From NCBI RefSeq assembly GCF_900169565.1, contig NZ_LT828648.1, forward strand, positions 1,800,876 to 1,864,875: a stretch of DNA of 64,000 nt, written 5' to 3'. This document shows, one piece after another, positions 24,385 to 32,325 of the stretch. The notes below the pieces were generated by a model. That model made no database searches and was not told the origin of the DNA. It worked only from the letters and a program-made list of their open reading frames with translations. Position numbers and translations under genes: made by a program. The stretch is from Nitrospira japonica (GTDB lineage Bacteria; Nitrospirota; Nitrospiria; Nitrospirales; Nitrospiraceae). The number at the start of each line of letters is the position of its first letter. The first letter of the stretch is position 1.

Positions 24385-25542
24385 TTATAAATGATCATCA
24401 GTGCTTCCTTGTGTGTGCCCCGTGTTGTTTGTAGTTGTATGGTTTGTATGTGTTTTTAGAATGTATGGGGCTTTAATTGTTGAAGCTTTTTTAAGGACAC
24501 GTGAATCCGTAACCGCTACGTTATCGCGTAAGCCTCCTTGAGTAATAGGTTGTGGGGAAACCGTTGTGGCGCGCACGAGCCCGCGGTTTCCCCTCGCGAG
24601 CCGGCGGTGTCGATCTTTCCAACGCTCGGTGCTATCAACGATTGTCCGAGTCAGCCAAGCATCACCAGCCTCGGGAGCTGCGCAGGCAACAGCCAGCATG
24701 GGCGCGACCGAATCGCGAATCCATCGTTTCACATCTTCAATCGTCCGAGGGGCATGTTCCAGGACAAAGCGACCCTTGGCAAAGCCTTCCGTGAGTGTGA
24801 ACCACCATGGCAGTAGCGGTGCGCGACATCGCTCAACCGACAAGGCTTCACGCGTCGTGTCTCGAAAATCAATGTATCCGCGAAGGATGGACACCACATA
24901 CTCGATCCAATCGGAGGCAGGAAGTGCTGCGAGTGCCTGCCCGCAAGCGTTCGCGCGTTCTTTGCGGAGTTCGAGCTCCCACCGGACGCCAAATTGTTCG
25001 CAGTCCTCGCGCCCTTTCGAGCGAGCCTCAAGTCGCTTGTCGTACACTCTAAGCATCGTATGGCTTTTTGGACTTCCAAAATAGAGGGTCTGGCCTGTGA
25101 TGGCACCATCCGCCATGGAAGCGCCATAGAGCGCCTGAAACCGGCCTGCCCGTGTCACACACTGCCCACCCTCAACTGCCTGCTTAACGCGTTCAACCTG
25201 GACTGAGGATTCTCGATCGTCGAGGGCACAATCCAATCGAGTTAAATGGCCACCTTCCTCAAAGACCCACCGAAGAACAGCCTGTAATCTTTCGGCTGGC
25301 CAGCTTGATACGATGCCGCCCGAGAGGTCCACATGCACTTCTGCTGGGTCGGACGGTCTTCCTGATCCCATCTTGCCAATACCCCGTGTGTTAGGAGCCA
25401 GAATCCACGACAGAGGATACCCGCGAAACCCGCTATTGGCTCGTGACCATTCACCCTCGACGACAGTCATGACGGTCTGTCTGTTTGATCGAGGGAGCGT
25501 GAATGCGAGCCAGTCGATGGTTAGAGTGAATCCAGAACTCAT
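24385..25542 (-). CDS. Replication initiation factor (Rep_trans type)
   Basis: A 385-residue protein of the rolling-circle replication initiator family related to RepC/NicK (Rep_trans). Seen: DWLAFTLPRSNRQTVMTVV at the start, GVSS-type strand AEVHVDLSGGIVSSW, HLTRLDCALDDRESSV (the family's TRxDxAxDD motif), TLYFGSPKSHTMLRVYDKRL (YFGSxxSxxxxRxYDK) and RWELELRKERA. The last 50 residues are Thr/Asn/His rich and low complexity. It would nick a double-strand origin and let the excised element replicate. The paired GC hairpins at 25580-25654, just upstream of its start, are the obvious target. Confidence 0.85.
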   Translation of the reverse strand: MSSGFTLTIDWLAFTLPRSNRQTVMTVVEGEWSRANSGFRGYPLSWILAPNTRGIGKMGSGRPSDPAEVHVDLSGGIVSSWPAERLQAVLRWVFEEGGHLTRLDCALDDRESSVQVERVKQAVEGGQCVTRAGRFQALYGASMADGAITGQTLYFGSPKSHTMLRVYDKRLEARSKGREDCEQFGVRWELELRKERANACGQALAALPASDWIEYVVSILRGYIDFRDTTREALSVERCRAPLLPWWFTLTEGFAKGRFVLEHAPRTIEDVKRWIRDSVAPMLAVACAAPEAGDAWLTRTIVDSTERWKDRHRRLARGNRGLVRATTVSPQPITQGGLRDNVAVTDSRVLKKASTIKAPYILKTHTNHTTTNNTGHTQGSTDDHL

Positions 25543-25579
25543 GGAATTCCGAGAATCCCTATAGTGACCCTTGTAGTTT

Positions 25580-25654
25580 GCGCCCCCGTGTTACCGGGAC
25601 GGGGGCGCCGGGGACCCGCGCCGTCCGGACTCGCTAGGCCGTCCGGCGCGGGTC
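25580..25654. promoter_or_regulatory. Two GC-rich hairpins, candidate replication origin/nick site
   Basis: Hairpin one: GCGCCCCCGT (25580-25589) and ACGGGGGCGC (25599-25608), a perfect 10-bp stem with loop GTTACCGGG. Hairpin two: GACCCGCGCCG (25613-25623) and CGGCGCGGGTC (25644-25654), a perfect 11-bp stem whose loop carries the direct repeat GCCGTCCGG shared with the arms. They lie 38 bases upstream of the rep start. Rolling-circle origins of Rep_trans elements commonly have such structures beside rep; a double terminator is the alternative. Confidence 0.55.
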
Positions 25655-25806
25655 TTCACGCTCCCGTTTCTCTAAATCGGTGAAGCGCCATCTTAAGAAT
25701 CTGCAGGAGCCCTTGTAGCCAAGTTTTAGCAATAGGTCAATATGTAGTGGTACATAGGAGCGCTGACTACTTCCTGTAGTTGAATGCTCCGACAAGAATT
25801 GGGGGG

Positions 25807-26321
25807 ATGGCTATCGCAAAAGAGAAGAACCCGAACATTCTTCGCAAGAATGTTTCCGGACGGGAATGGCTATCTCTCCAACTTCGTATTGATCCGTACA
25901 GTAATTGGCGTCAACTTGACCGTCTATGTCGATCAGCGTAGAAGATCTGGTCAGGGGAGTCGAAATTTAGAGAGATGGTGCACCGATCTTGTTCCATTCA
26001 AAGATAACCGAGGCGGAACCCCGGCTATCTACTTTTGAGCATGAGAGAAGTTTTTGGACGTCCTATCCCACTGGCGAGAATATCTATTCAATACCTTACA
26101 GTACGCCGCCTTATTTTAGTCATCAATACACCGGCCACCAGCAGTTCTTGGAGTTGTTGGAAGACAGCATCATAGACCGGTTTGAGCGTTTTTGTCTCCA
26201 GTTTGCCTCAGAACCAGATTGCACCAAACCGACCGCCCGTATAGGGAACTCCAAAAGCTATATACCAGGCTTAAGCATGGTATACCCAGCAAGTGAACGC
26301 GACGCTCGGAATTGTCCATAG
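25807..26321 (+). pseudogene. Probable broken gene upstream of the helical-tail protein
   Basis: A frame from ATG 25807 (MAIAKEKNPNILRKNVSG, WLSLQLRIDPYSNWRQLDRL) stops with TAG at about 25939. The reading appears to go on in another frame (VEDLVRGVEI, a second TAG, RDGAPILFHSKITEAEPRL, FERFCLQFASEPD) to 26321. Together they look like one protein of about 165 residues with a frameshift and a stop. I do not recognise it. The alternative is that both frames are chance. Confidence 0.4.
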
Positions 26322-26329
26322 GAGATATT

Positions 26330-27040
26330 GTGCAAGAAGAACTCAAACTACTCACTTCCCAAAGGAACGAAATGTTCCTCATGCTACAAGACAACAAGTT
26401 TTCTCCCTCCGAATTTGAGTGGATACGCTGGGCGTCCGTTACGGGCAACTTTAAGACTGTTCCTGCATTGCGCCATATACCCACTGGGTACTATTTTGTA
26501 GTTGATAGAGCGGAAAACAGGGATGGAGAGTACGGATTCTTTGTTCAGTATTCTCCAGGGAGAGAAACGAAGCTTGAAGGTGACGAAGCCGGAGAGTGGT
26601 CCGTTGTTACACTAAACTTCGCCAGATGGCTCAGCTACATTATGCGGGAGACTGAATTACCCGACCTATGGGAAGGTCTAGTAAAGGACACTCAACTTAT
26701 TCGGGACACTGATCAACAGTCATCCGACAATCTTCCATTTACCAACGAGGAGCTGCCGCGTGTTCGTAATGCCATCGAGGAAATTAAAAGGTACATTCAC
26801 AAAACTCACGAACTTAGCGAAGCACAATGGAAGATGATTGATGCGCGGTTTGATTATCTTGAGCAAAAAGCTGGTGAGTTTGGTCGAAAGGACTGGATGC
26901 ATATAGCTGTTAGCGTGTTGCTCAGCATTGGCGTTGACCATCTGCAAAGTTCCACTAGCACCCGAGATCTATTTCAATTTGCAAGTGAGGTTTTCAAACA
27001 GGCTCTGGGAGCAATTCTTTATTTGGCTGGTCCTCACTAA
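26330..27040 (+). CDS. Uncharacterised protein with helical C-terminal module
   Basis: About 236 residues, not recognised by name. The first half is mixed (FEWIRWASVTGNFKTVPALR, GYYFVVDRAENRDGEYGFFV). The second half is a helical module: FTNEELPRVRNAIEEIKRYI, ELSEAQWKMIDARFDYLEQK, FGRKDWMHIAVSVLLSIGVD, ending with a mildly hydrophobic tail LGAILYLAGPH. I have seen this helical tail pattern attached to many uncharacterised proteins and it may be a membrane-inserting or oligomerising end; that is inference. Start: GTG 26330 after AGGAG (short spacing) or TTG 26312. It is cargo of the integrated element. Confidence 0.6.
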   Translation: MQEELKLLTSQRNEMFLMLQDNKFSPSEFEWIRWASVTGNFKTVPALRHIPTGYYFVVDRAENRDGEYGFFVQYSPGRETKLEGDEAGEWSVVTLNFARWLSYIMRETELPDLWEGLVKDTQLIRDTDQQSSDNLPFTNEELPRVRNAIEEIKRYIHKTHELSEAQWKMIDARFDYLEQKAGEFGRKDWMHIAVSVLLSIGVDHLQSSTSTRDLFQFASEVFKQALGAILYLAGPH

Positions 27041-27322
27041 CAAGTTCACCGAGGTTCACAGATTTCATCTTTCATAACTTCGGAAACCACATAGCCCCCC
27101 CCGGCTTCCGCGTCGTCATCTCCTTGTCATTCACCCAAAACTATTTCATTTGTCCTTTTCTCACTCCTTTCAGCTCCGCTCCTAGGAAGGACGCATTGCT
27201 GGCTTAATGACAGGTAACCCCATGCCCCGCCTAAATACATGTAATATCTACATCTTCTTGAACATACCTTGCTGCACACTTTAGAATCCCACGGTCTAGA
27301 TTAATAAAGTGGAGGGACTACT

Positions 27323-28669
27323 GTGATTGAGCGAATACTAGAGTTACTAAATTCCTTAAGTGAAGACGCTCAGAATGCAATTATCAAGAAGTGCAAGGAA
27401 TTAGGCTTTGATCCCAACAAGGGAGATATCTCACTCGAAGAGTCATTCATAAATTTGAACTCAGCCCGCGCCATACTTAAAGAGTCTATCGCCCAAAGCA
27501 AATTGATCCAGCTCCCTCTTTCCGTACAGAAAAACCTACTCCCTTTGCTAGAAAATATACAAAGGCTCCAGGCAGAAATTATTAATGGCACAGATCAAGT
27601 AGTTAATCTCGTAAATGTAATTGAAGCGTTGCATTTTGCTGTATGGACGTTCGGTCTCCATAAATTGTCAGGAGAAGTTCTTGGCTTAGAAACTAAAATG
27701 AATCAGCTAAAACAACTGGAATTGGATGCGACGAAGCTGAAGGCCGAGTTGCAAGATGGGCTTCGGGTAAAAGAATCCCTTGATAAGATCCAGACGCAAG
27801 CTTCAGATCAAGCGGCATCGCTTCATCGATTACTTGGTGAGTCACATGAAACTCTTAGGAAGATAAATGACAATCTGTCTACATCATCAGAGGCAAATCA
27901 AAAAGTAGGAGCGTTGTTACAGACAATTCAACAGTCCGATGTTGCGTCCTCGCAATTCTCGGCGAATGCCAAGGCCAGCCAATCAGCAGTAGCTGCAATC
28001 GAAAACAAAATTCAAGAGTTCCTCAGTCAAATTGATACCTATCGAGACAAGCTTGTCAAAATGAGCACCGACGCGGAAAACACTGTCGCAGAACATTCAG
28101 CCGAAACGGGACGGCTCATATCGCAACTAAAAGAGCTTGAAGACCTCATTAAACTTCAGATCCAGAAGGCCACAGGGTTTTCTCTCTTCCACTCTTTCCA
28201 AACGAGAAAAGAATCGCTAGTAAAATCGAAGCAATTTTGGATTTATGCAATCGTCGGTCTTATTTGTATTTCCCTCGGTTTCACTGGATGGATAATATCG
28301 ACCGTGCCGGAAACGCTTGACACCGCGTTCTACCTTAAGCTTACGATCTCCATACCGATCATATTTCTAATAACATTTTGCACGCTGCAATACTCTCGTG
28401 AGAGAAGGCTAGAGGAGGAATACGCCTTTAAATCCAATATCTCAATCTCATTGATCCCTTACCAGGAACTAGTTGATAAACTCACCGACAAATCCAAACA
28501 AGCTGAACGTGATCGCTATGCCACTTTCATAATCGAATCGATAGGAAAGGTTTTCTCTTCTCCAACTGACAAGGTATTTGAGGATCGCAGTGCCTCTAAA
28601 TTAAGTATGAAGTCGCTCAAAGAATTCACTGATATCTTCGAGCAAATGCAGAAACTCCTGAAGCCCTAG
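27323..28669 (+). CDS. Coiled-coil protein with two membrane segments
   Basis: A 448-residue protein starting with GTG 27323 after GGAGGGA. Residues 1-110 are helical (MIERILELLNSLSEDAQNAI), 115-295 form long coiled coils (ETKMNQLKQLELDATKLKAE, LRKINDNLSTSSEANQK, ELEDLIKLQIQKATGF). Two membrane helices follow at about 304-326 (FWIYAIVGLICISLGFTGWI) and 338-358 (LTISIPIIFLITFCTLQYS), then a 90-residue cytoplasmic tail. No enzyme motif is visible. The design resembles membrane sensors or pore-forming effectors. The next gene, 68 bases on, is an Mrr-like nuclease, so they may act together. Confidence 0.65.
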   Translation: MIERILELLNSLSEDAQNAIIKKCKELGFDPNKGDISLEESFINLNSARAILKESIAQSKLIQLPLSVQKNLLPLLENIQRLQAEIINGTDQVVNLVNVIEALHFAVWTFGLHKLSGEVLGLETKMNQLKQLELDATKLKAELQDGLRVKESLDKIQTQASDQAASLHRLLGESHETLRKINDNLSTSSEANQKVGALLQTIQQSDVASSQFSANAKASQSAVAAIENKIQEFLSQIDTYRDKLVKMSTDAENTVAEHSAETGRLISQLKELEDLIKLQIQKATGFSLFHSFQTRKESLVKSKQFWIYAIVGLICISLGFTGWIISTVPETLDTAFYLKLTISIPIIFLITFCTLQYSRERRLEEEYAFKSNISISLIPYQELVDKLTDKSKQAERDRYATFIIESIGKVFSSPTDKVFEDRSASKLSMKSLKEFTDIFEQMQKLLKP

Positions 28670-28737
28670 TCCGGAATTGTGGTGATCAAGGTCATCCAGT
28701 CAGGCGACTCTTTTCATTTTGATCTTTCGGAGGCTGA

Positions 28738-29928
28738 ATGGCTGACAGCACGTTGAATGATACCCTTCGACATTTTGAAGCCGCAGAAGCCAATCTTGGC
28801 AAAGCAGAAAAGGTGCTTTGCGATATAGAGTCCGCCATCCCAGAGGGGATCGTGTTTGGTGTGAATCCAGAGTATGAAGCAAATTGCAGAAGTTTCAACG
28901 TGCTGCTTTCAGCATTGCCAAAAATTGACGGTTGGAAGCCCACTATTGCGATCTTGGAGTTAGATGAAATTGCACAAAATCGATTGGACGCACTGGAGTT
29001 AGGGGAGGTTTCATGTATAAACAACGTGGAGCGAGAAATTGGCGCGCCAACTCGGCAGCTCCGTGAGTATCGCTACCGTTTCAATCAGAAGCGTCGTGAA
29101 CTGATTCGAGATGCCTTGATTGAGTTAATTGATGCCATTGATGGAAATTTGAGAAAGCTAGGAAAGTTACTCGATGAAGAATCGCCTCTCAATGAGACGA
29201 TAGCGGATCCGGAATTCGAACAAATCAAGGAGAACGCTGCTCAGATTAGTGCTCTGCTAGGGAGTAGCGTGCCAATGCCTGCCAGATGGTCGGACCTGCA
29301 TCGGCACTTGCACTTTGGCATGCTTGGTGACCTTCAGGATATCATCAAGCATGACTGGCCGAGTGTAAAGGCAGGACTGAGAAAGTCACTGTATGGAGAA
29401 AGGGAGCCGGTTCCTGTCGATGTAGAGGATCTTGGTGCCCTTGTTAGCAAAAAACCTCGTGGTCGAGTCGTAACAAAACTGCTATGGATGCATCTCACAG
29501 ACGAAGACTTCGAGCGTCTTATATTTGCGCTTATTTCCTCAGAACAACAATATGAAAATCCCGAATGGCTAATGAAGACGAATGCTCCTGATAGAGGACG
29601 AGATCTTTCTGTCTATCGCGTCTATTCGGACCCACTAGCCGGGGCTGTGCGACATCGTGTCATCATCCAATGCAAGCACTGGCAATCCAAAAGCGTAGGT
29701 CCCTCTGAAATTGCTACGCTCAAAGAACAAATGAAACTGTGGGAACCCCCCAGAGTGGATGTTCATGTGATTGCGACTTCAGGCCGGTTCTCTTCCGATG
29801 CTGTCTCTATCATCGAGAGGCAGAACCGCTCTGACAGTGCTTTAAGAATTGAAATGTGGCCAGAAAGCCATTTGGAATTGTTACTTGCGAGCCGTCCAGC
29901 AATCATCGCTGAGTTTGGTCTTCGGTAG
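28738..29928 (+). CDS. Mrr-like restriction endonuclease
   Basis: A 396-residue protein. The N-terminal 200 residues are helical (LRHFEAAEANLGKAEKVLCD, LGKLLDEESPLNETI). The C-terminal 150 hold a PD-(D/E)XK nuclease of the Mrr type: LTDEDFERLIFALISSEQQY, APDRGRDLSVYRV with the metal Asp near 287, RVIIQCKHWQSKSVGPSEI with the QxK pair near 312, and DVHVIATSGRFSSDAVSIIE. Such enzymes cut modified or foreign DNA. No methyltransferase partner is near, consistent with type IV-like action or with control by the upstream membrane protein. The ATG follows CGGAGG. A 250-base stretch with an att-like repeat comes after it. Confidence 0.78.
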   Translation: MADSTLNDTLRHFEAAEANLGKAEKVLCDIESAIPEGIVFGVNPEYEANCRSFNVLLSALPKIDGWKPTIAILELDEIAQNRLDALELGEVSCINNVEREIGAPTRQLREYRYRFNQKRRELIRDALIELIDAIDGNLRKLGKLLDEESPLNETIADPEFEQIKENAAQISALLGSSVPMPARWSDLHRHLHFGMLGDLQDIIKHDWPSVKAGLRKSLYGEREPVPVDVEDLGALVSKKPRGRVVTKLLWMHLTDEDFERLIFALISSEQQYENPEWLMKTNAPDRGRDLSVYRVYSDPLAGAVRHRVIIQCKHWQSKSVGPSEIATLKEQMKLWEPPRVDVHVIATSGRFSSDAVSIIERQNRSDSALRIEMWPESHLELLLASRPAIIAEFGLR

Positions 29929-29974
29929 TAAAGCAGAGAGTGAATCTGACAGTACTGTGCTAAAGCATTCGAAT

Positions 29975-30099
29975 CCGATAAGGCATTGTCGTTTCATCGA
30001 AAAGCGGGGAAACCACTTACATCACCGAGCCTTAGCAGTTTCTATCTCCTAAATTTCGTAATCTGCAGGTCGCCCTTTCACGTCGGGTGGTCGGCTCCT
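29975..30099 (+). repeat. Element right end with degenerate att copy
   Basis: 30055-30099 matches the 45-bp tRNA-Thr att core at 36 positions, starting TTCGTAA and ending CGGCTCC. The preceding 80 bases resemble those before the exact copy at 32225 (shared words GCATTGTC, GCGGGGAAACC/ACGGGGAAACC, CATCACCGAGC, TTTAG/CTTAG). It marks the right end of an older integration; the mismatches disturb the T-stem, so it is not a tRNA. Confidence 0.7.
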
Positions 30100-30252
30100 C
30101 TTTTCAGGTATGGAGTCCGTGTTTTGACCGAACTGCGACTTCGCCTCCTAATTGGTGCTAGCTTCCAAGCTTTACGAACGCCAGAAAACTGGTGAGACTA
30201 AAACGCCCGGCTCTTACAGTCTTTCCCTTGCGTGTAATTATCTCTGCAGTAC

Positions 30253-31230
30253 TCACAGTGTGGCTCCTTCCTGCTTGAGCCTCTCCGCTATTGCTGCATG
30301 CTTGTTATGAATTGCGCATCCCAACGCAGAGTTTGAGGGATGGGCTGGTTTGGTAAACCGCTTTGCATTTACATCTGCTCCATTCTGCAAGAGAAGAACC
30401 ACAGTCTCTTCCCGGCCCTCACACGCTGCATGAATCAGTGCTGTCCCGCCAGCATTATCTTTTGCATTAACAATGGCCCCATTGGTGAGGAGAACTTGGA
30501 CAGTTTCTGTGTGACCTTCCATCGCCGCATGTATAAGTGGTGTGAACTGGAACATCCCTCTAGCGTTGACGTCAGCCCCTTTTGCGATGAGAGCATCGAC
30601 CAACTCCTTGTTCCCCTTTCCAGCAGCAACCATGAGAGGGGTTGTTTCCCCTGACCACAGACTATTAGGGTCTGCGCCTTGATCTAACAATCGCCGCGCG
30701 GTTGCTGTATGGCCATTCAGGACGGCATAGAACAATGGCGTCAAGCCTTGTCTAGTTTTCCCGTTGATAGCTCCGCCGTTCTCTAGCAGAACTTGCACAA
30801 TCTCATCATGACCTGCCCAGGCCGCGCTCATTAATGCGGAATGGCCCCAACTGTCCCTTGACTCTACATTTTCACCTTTTTCGAGCATCAACTTGACAGC
30901 CGTGAGATCGCCTTTCTCCGCGGCCACGGGAAGTGCTCCTATAAAGAACTGTTCATACACGGTAAGCGGTAGCAAAACGGTATCAGCGGCAAAGCTAAGT
31001 GGAATATCTAACGGCAGCGGTATGTTCGAAGTGGTTTTTGAGCGGTATTCATATCTAATCCAGTGAATATCAGCGGCCACGCCTCCGTATATTCTTGTCC
31101 TCGGATATACAAGGTCCCCTTCCTGCGATCCACGATCCTGATAAGGGTCAACATTTCTACTGACAATAGTCCCACATCCACCTTGAAGGAGAGTAAGGAC
31201 CAGTATGAATAGCGGCGAGAATCTTCCCAT
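30253..31230 (-). CDS. YceK-like lipoprotein fused to ankyrin repeats
   Basis: 325 residues. The start at 31230 gives a lipoprotein signal, MGRFSPLFILVLTLLQGGC, with Cys at residue 19. Residues 20-95 match YceK/DUF1375-type lipoproteins: GTIVSRN, RTRIYGGVAADIHWI, LPLDIPLSFAADTVLLPLT. About seven ankyrin repeats follow to the end (WGHSALMSAAWAGHDEIVQV, LTPLFYAVLNGHTATARRLL, GGTALIHAACEGREETVVLL). The protein is thus anchored in the envelope with an ankyrin array in the periplasm or at the surface. YceK domains are normally stand-alone proteins of about 75 residues, so the fusion is unusual. The frame is open to 31305, but the longer N-terminus would bury the signal. Confidence 0.75.
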   Translation of the reverse strand: MGRFSPLFILVLTLLQGGCGTIVSRNVDPYQDRGSQEGDLVYPRTRIYGGVAADIHWIRYEYRSKTTSNIPLPLDIPLSFAADTVLLPLTVYEQFFIGALPVAAEKGDLTAVKLMLEKGENVESRDSWGHSALMSAAWAGHDEIVQVLLENGGAINGKTRQGLTPLFYAVLNGHTATARRLLDQGADPNSLWSGETTPLMVAAGKGNKELVDALIAKGADVNARGMFQFTPLIHAAMEGHTETVQVLLTNGAIVNAKDNAGGTALIHAACEGREETVVLLLQNGADVNAKRFTKPAHPSNSALGCAIHNKHAAIAERLKQEGATL

Positions 31231-31447
31231 GCCGGGTGCTCTTGTAGACGCTTTCCCAAGGTAAGGCAATCCGACGTACTGTCCATGCTTACTCATCGGG
31301 TGCATATTATGTTAGCAGGTATTTGTTGCGCGACAAGCGCAGCAGGCGTATGTCCCAAGCGGTCCTCATCAGGCCCAAACTGACCTAAACTGCCCAATTC
31401 CTTTCTCTTCTCATTCGATCTCCCTAACCCCTTTTCCTGGACCATGC

Positions 31448-31639
31448 GTGATTTTATCAGTGGTCGTCACAAATCTAGGCAAAATCTCCCACACCTGGCT
31501 TGTGCAAAGTTCTTCTCATCCGATTTTGGATCAAGTCGTTGTAGATGTTGTGCAAAGCATCGCACCGATCTCGTTCAAGCACCACTCCAACACGCCTACG
31601 AAAACTATCTATGTTCCGATGACTTTCAAAATGAGGTAA
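31448..31639 (+). pseudogene. TonB C-terminal domain remnant
   Basis: 64 codons from GTG 31448 read as the end of a TonB-type energy transducer: ILSVVVTNLGKISHTWLVQS, SSHPILDQVVVDVVQSIAP, TKTIYVPMTFKM and a stop. The order (strand, SSGxPxLDxA, VPxxF) is that of TonB C-terminal domains. The membrane anchor and Pro-rich spacer are absent, so the gene is dead or only a domain fragment. Confidence 0.6.
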
Positions 31640-31714
31640 GCTTTGTCTTGGAGAGTTCTGAAGTAGCCTGCCGGGGAGCCCACACTTCTGACTTTCGGCA
31701 AAAGGAGGTGTTCA

Positions 31715-32011
31715 ATGGATCGCCATCCCCAGGACTTTCTTAATCCCCTTACCTCAGCACAAGCGCATGCAGAACTCTTCAGGGAACACCATCCCGAATA
31801 TGCTGATGCAATGCTGAAATTTCTCCTGGAGCTGGCACGGATCACCAATGACTTGAAGAATGCTCTAGGGTATAAGAAATTTTGTGCAGTGTGTCGCATC
31901 CCTATGGAGTCAAAACTGGACATGAATGGTAAGCGTCAGGGAAACCTTTTATGGCTGGAAGGTTGGTCATGTCCAACGTGTGGAGGCGAACAGGTAAGCT
32001 GCCAAAAGTGA
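31715..32011 (+). CDS. Small zinc-ribbon protein
   Basis: 98 residues, start fixed by AAAAGGAGGTG ahead of ATG 31715. The N-terminal half is helical (LTSAQAHAELFREHHPEYAD, LLELARITNDLKNALG) and the C-terminal half has two CxxC pairs, FCAVCRIPM and SCPTCGGEQ, which should bind one zinc. There is no signal peptide. The family is unknown to me; a nucleic-acid or protein-binding role is possible. Confidence 0.65.
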   Translation: MDRHPQDFLNPLTSAQAHAELFREHHPEYADAMLKFLLELARITNDLKNALGYKKFCAVCRIPMESKLDMNGKRQGNLLWLEGWSCPTCGGEQVSCQK

Positions 32012-32144
32012 ATAGGGCACTTGGGCGCCGTCCCATGCTGATTACAGATGGTGCGCGGCAGGAACAGGAGTTGGCTGTGCTAAATTTGTGCTAGAACTCT
32101 TCGATCTAGATCTTAACCCCCACAATCAGTAGAAGTAGTCGAAT

Positions 32145-32269
32145 CCGTTAACGCATTGTCTATTCACAGAAAAACGGGGAAACCTCTTTCATCACCGAGC
32201 TTTAGCGATTTCTTTCTTCCTAATTTCGTAAACCGCAGGTCGCCCGTTCAATCCGGGTCGCCGGCTCCA
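32145..32269 (+). repeat. Attachment site, distal end (exact copy of tRNA-Thr 3' half)
   Basis: 32225-32269 is identical over 45 bases to the integrase-side copy at 22908-22952. The 80 bases before it are similar to those before 30055. Together the two exact copies bound a 9.3-kb segment with integrase, AlpA-like and Rep genes, the pattern expected for an integrated element. Confidence 0.85.
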
Positions 32270-32325
32270 GTCTTTTCAAACACTTCAACTCCTGCGGATC
32301 CCCGCCAAGGTTGTGCCTGATAGCT

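Noticed and set aside
5960-26100. Several gene relics carry in-frame TAG codons (DUF72, IS3 twice, the frame near 25939), hinting at amber recoding.
   Set aside because: Intact genes here end in TAG (for example those ending at 3857, 11324 and 11783), and the same relics also show truncation or frameshifts. Decay is the simpler reading.
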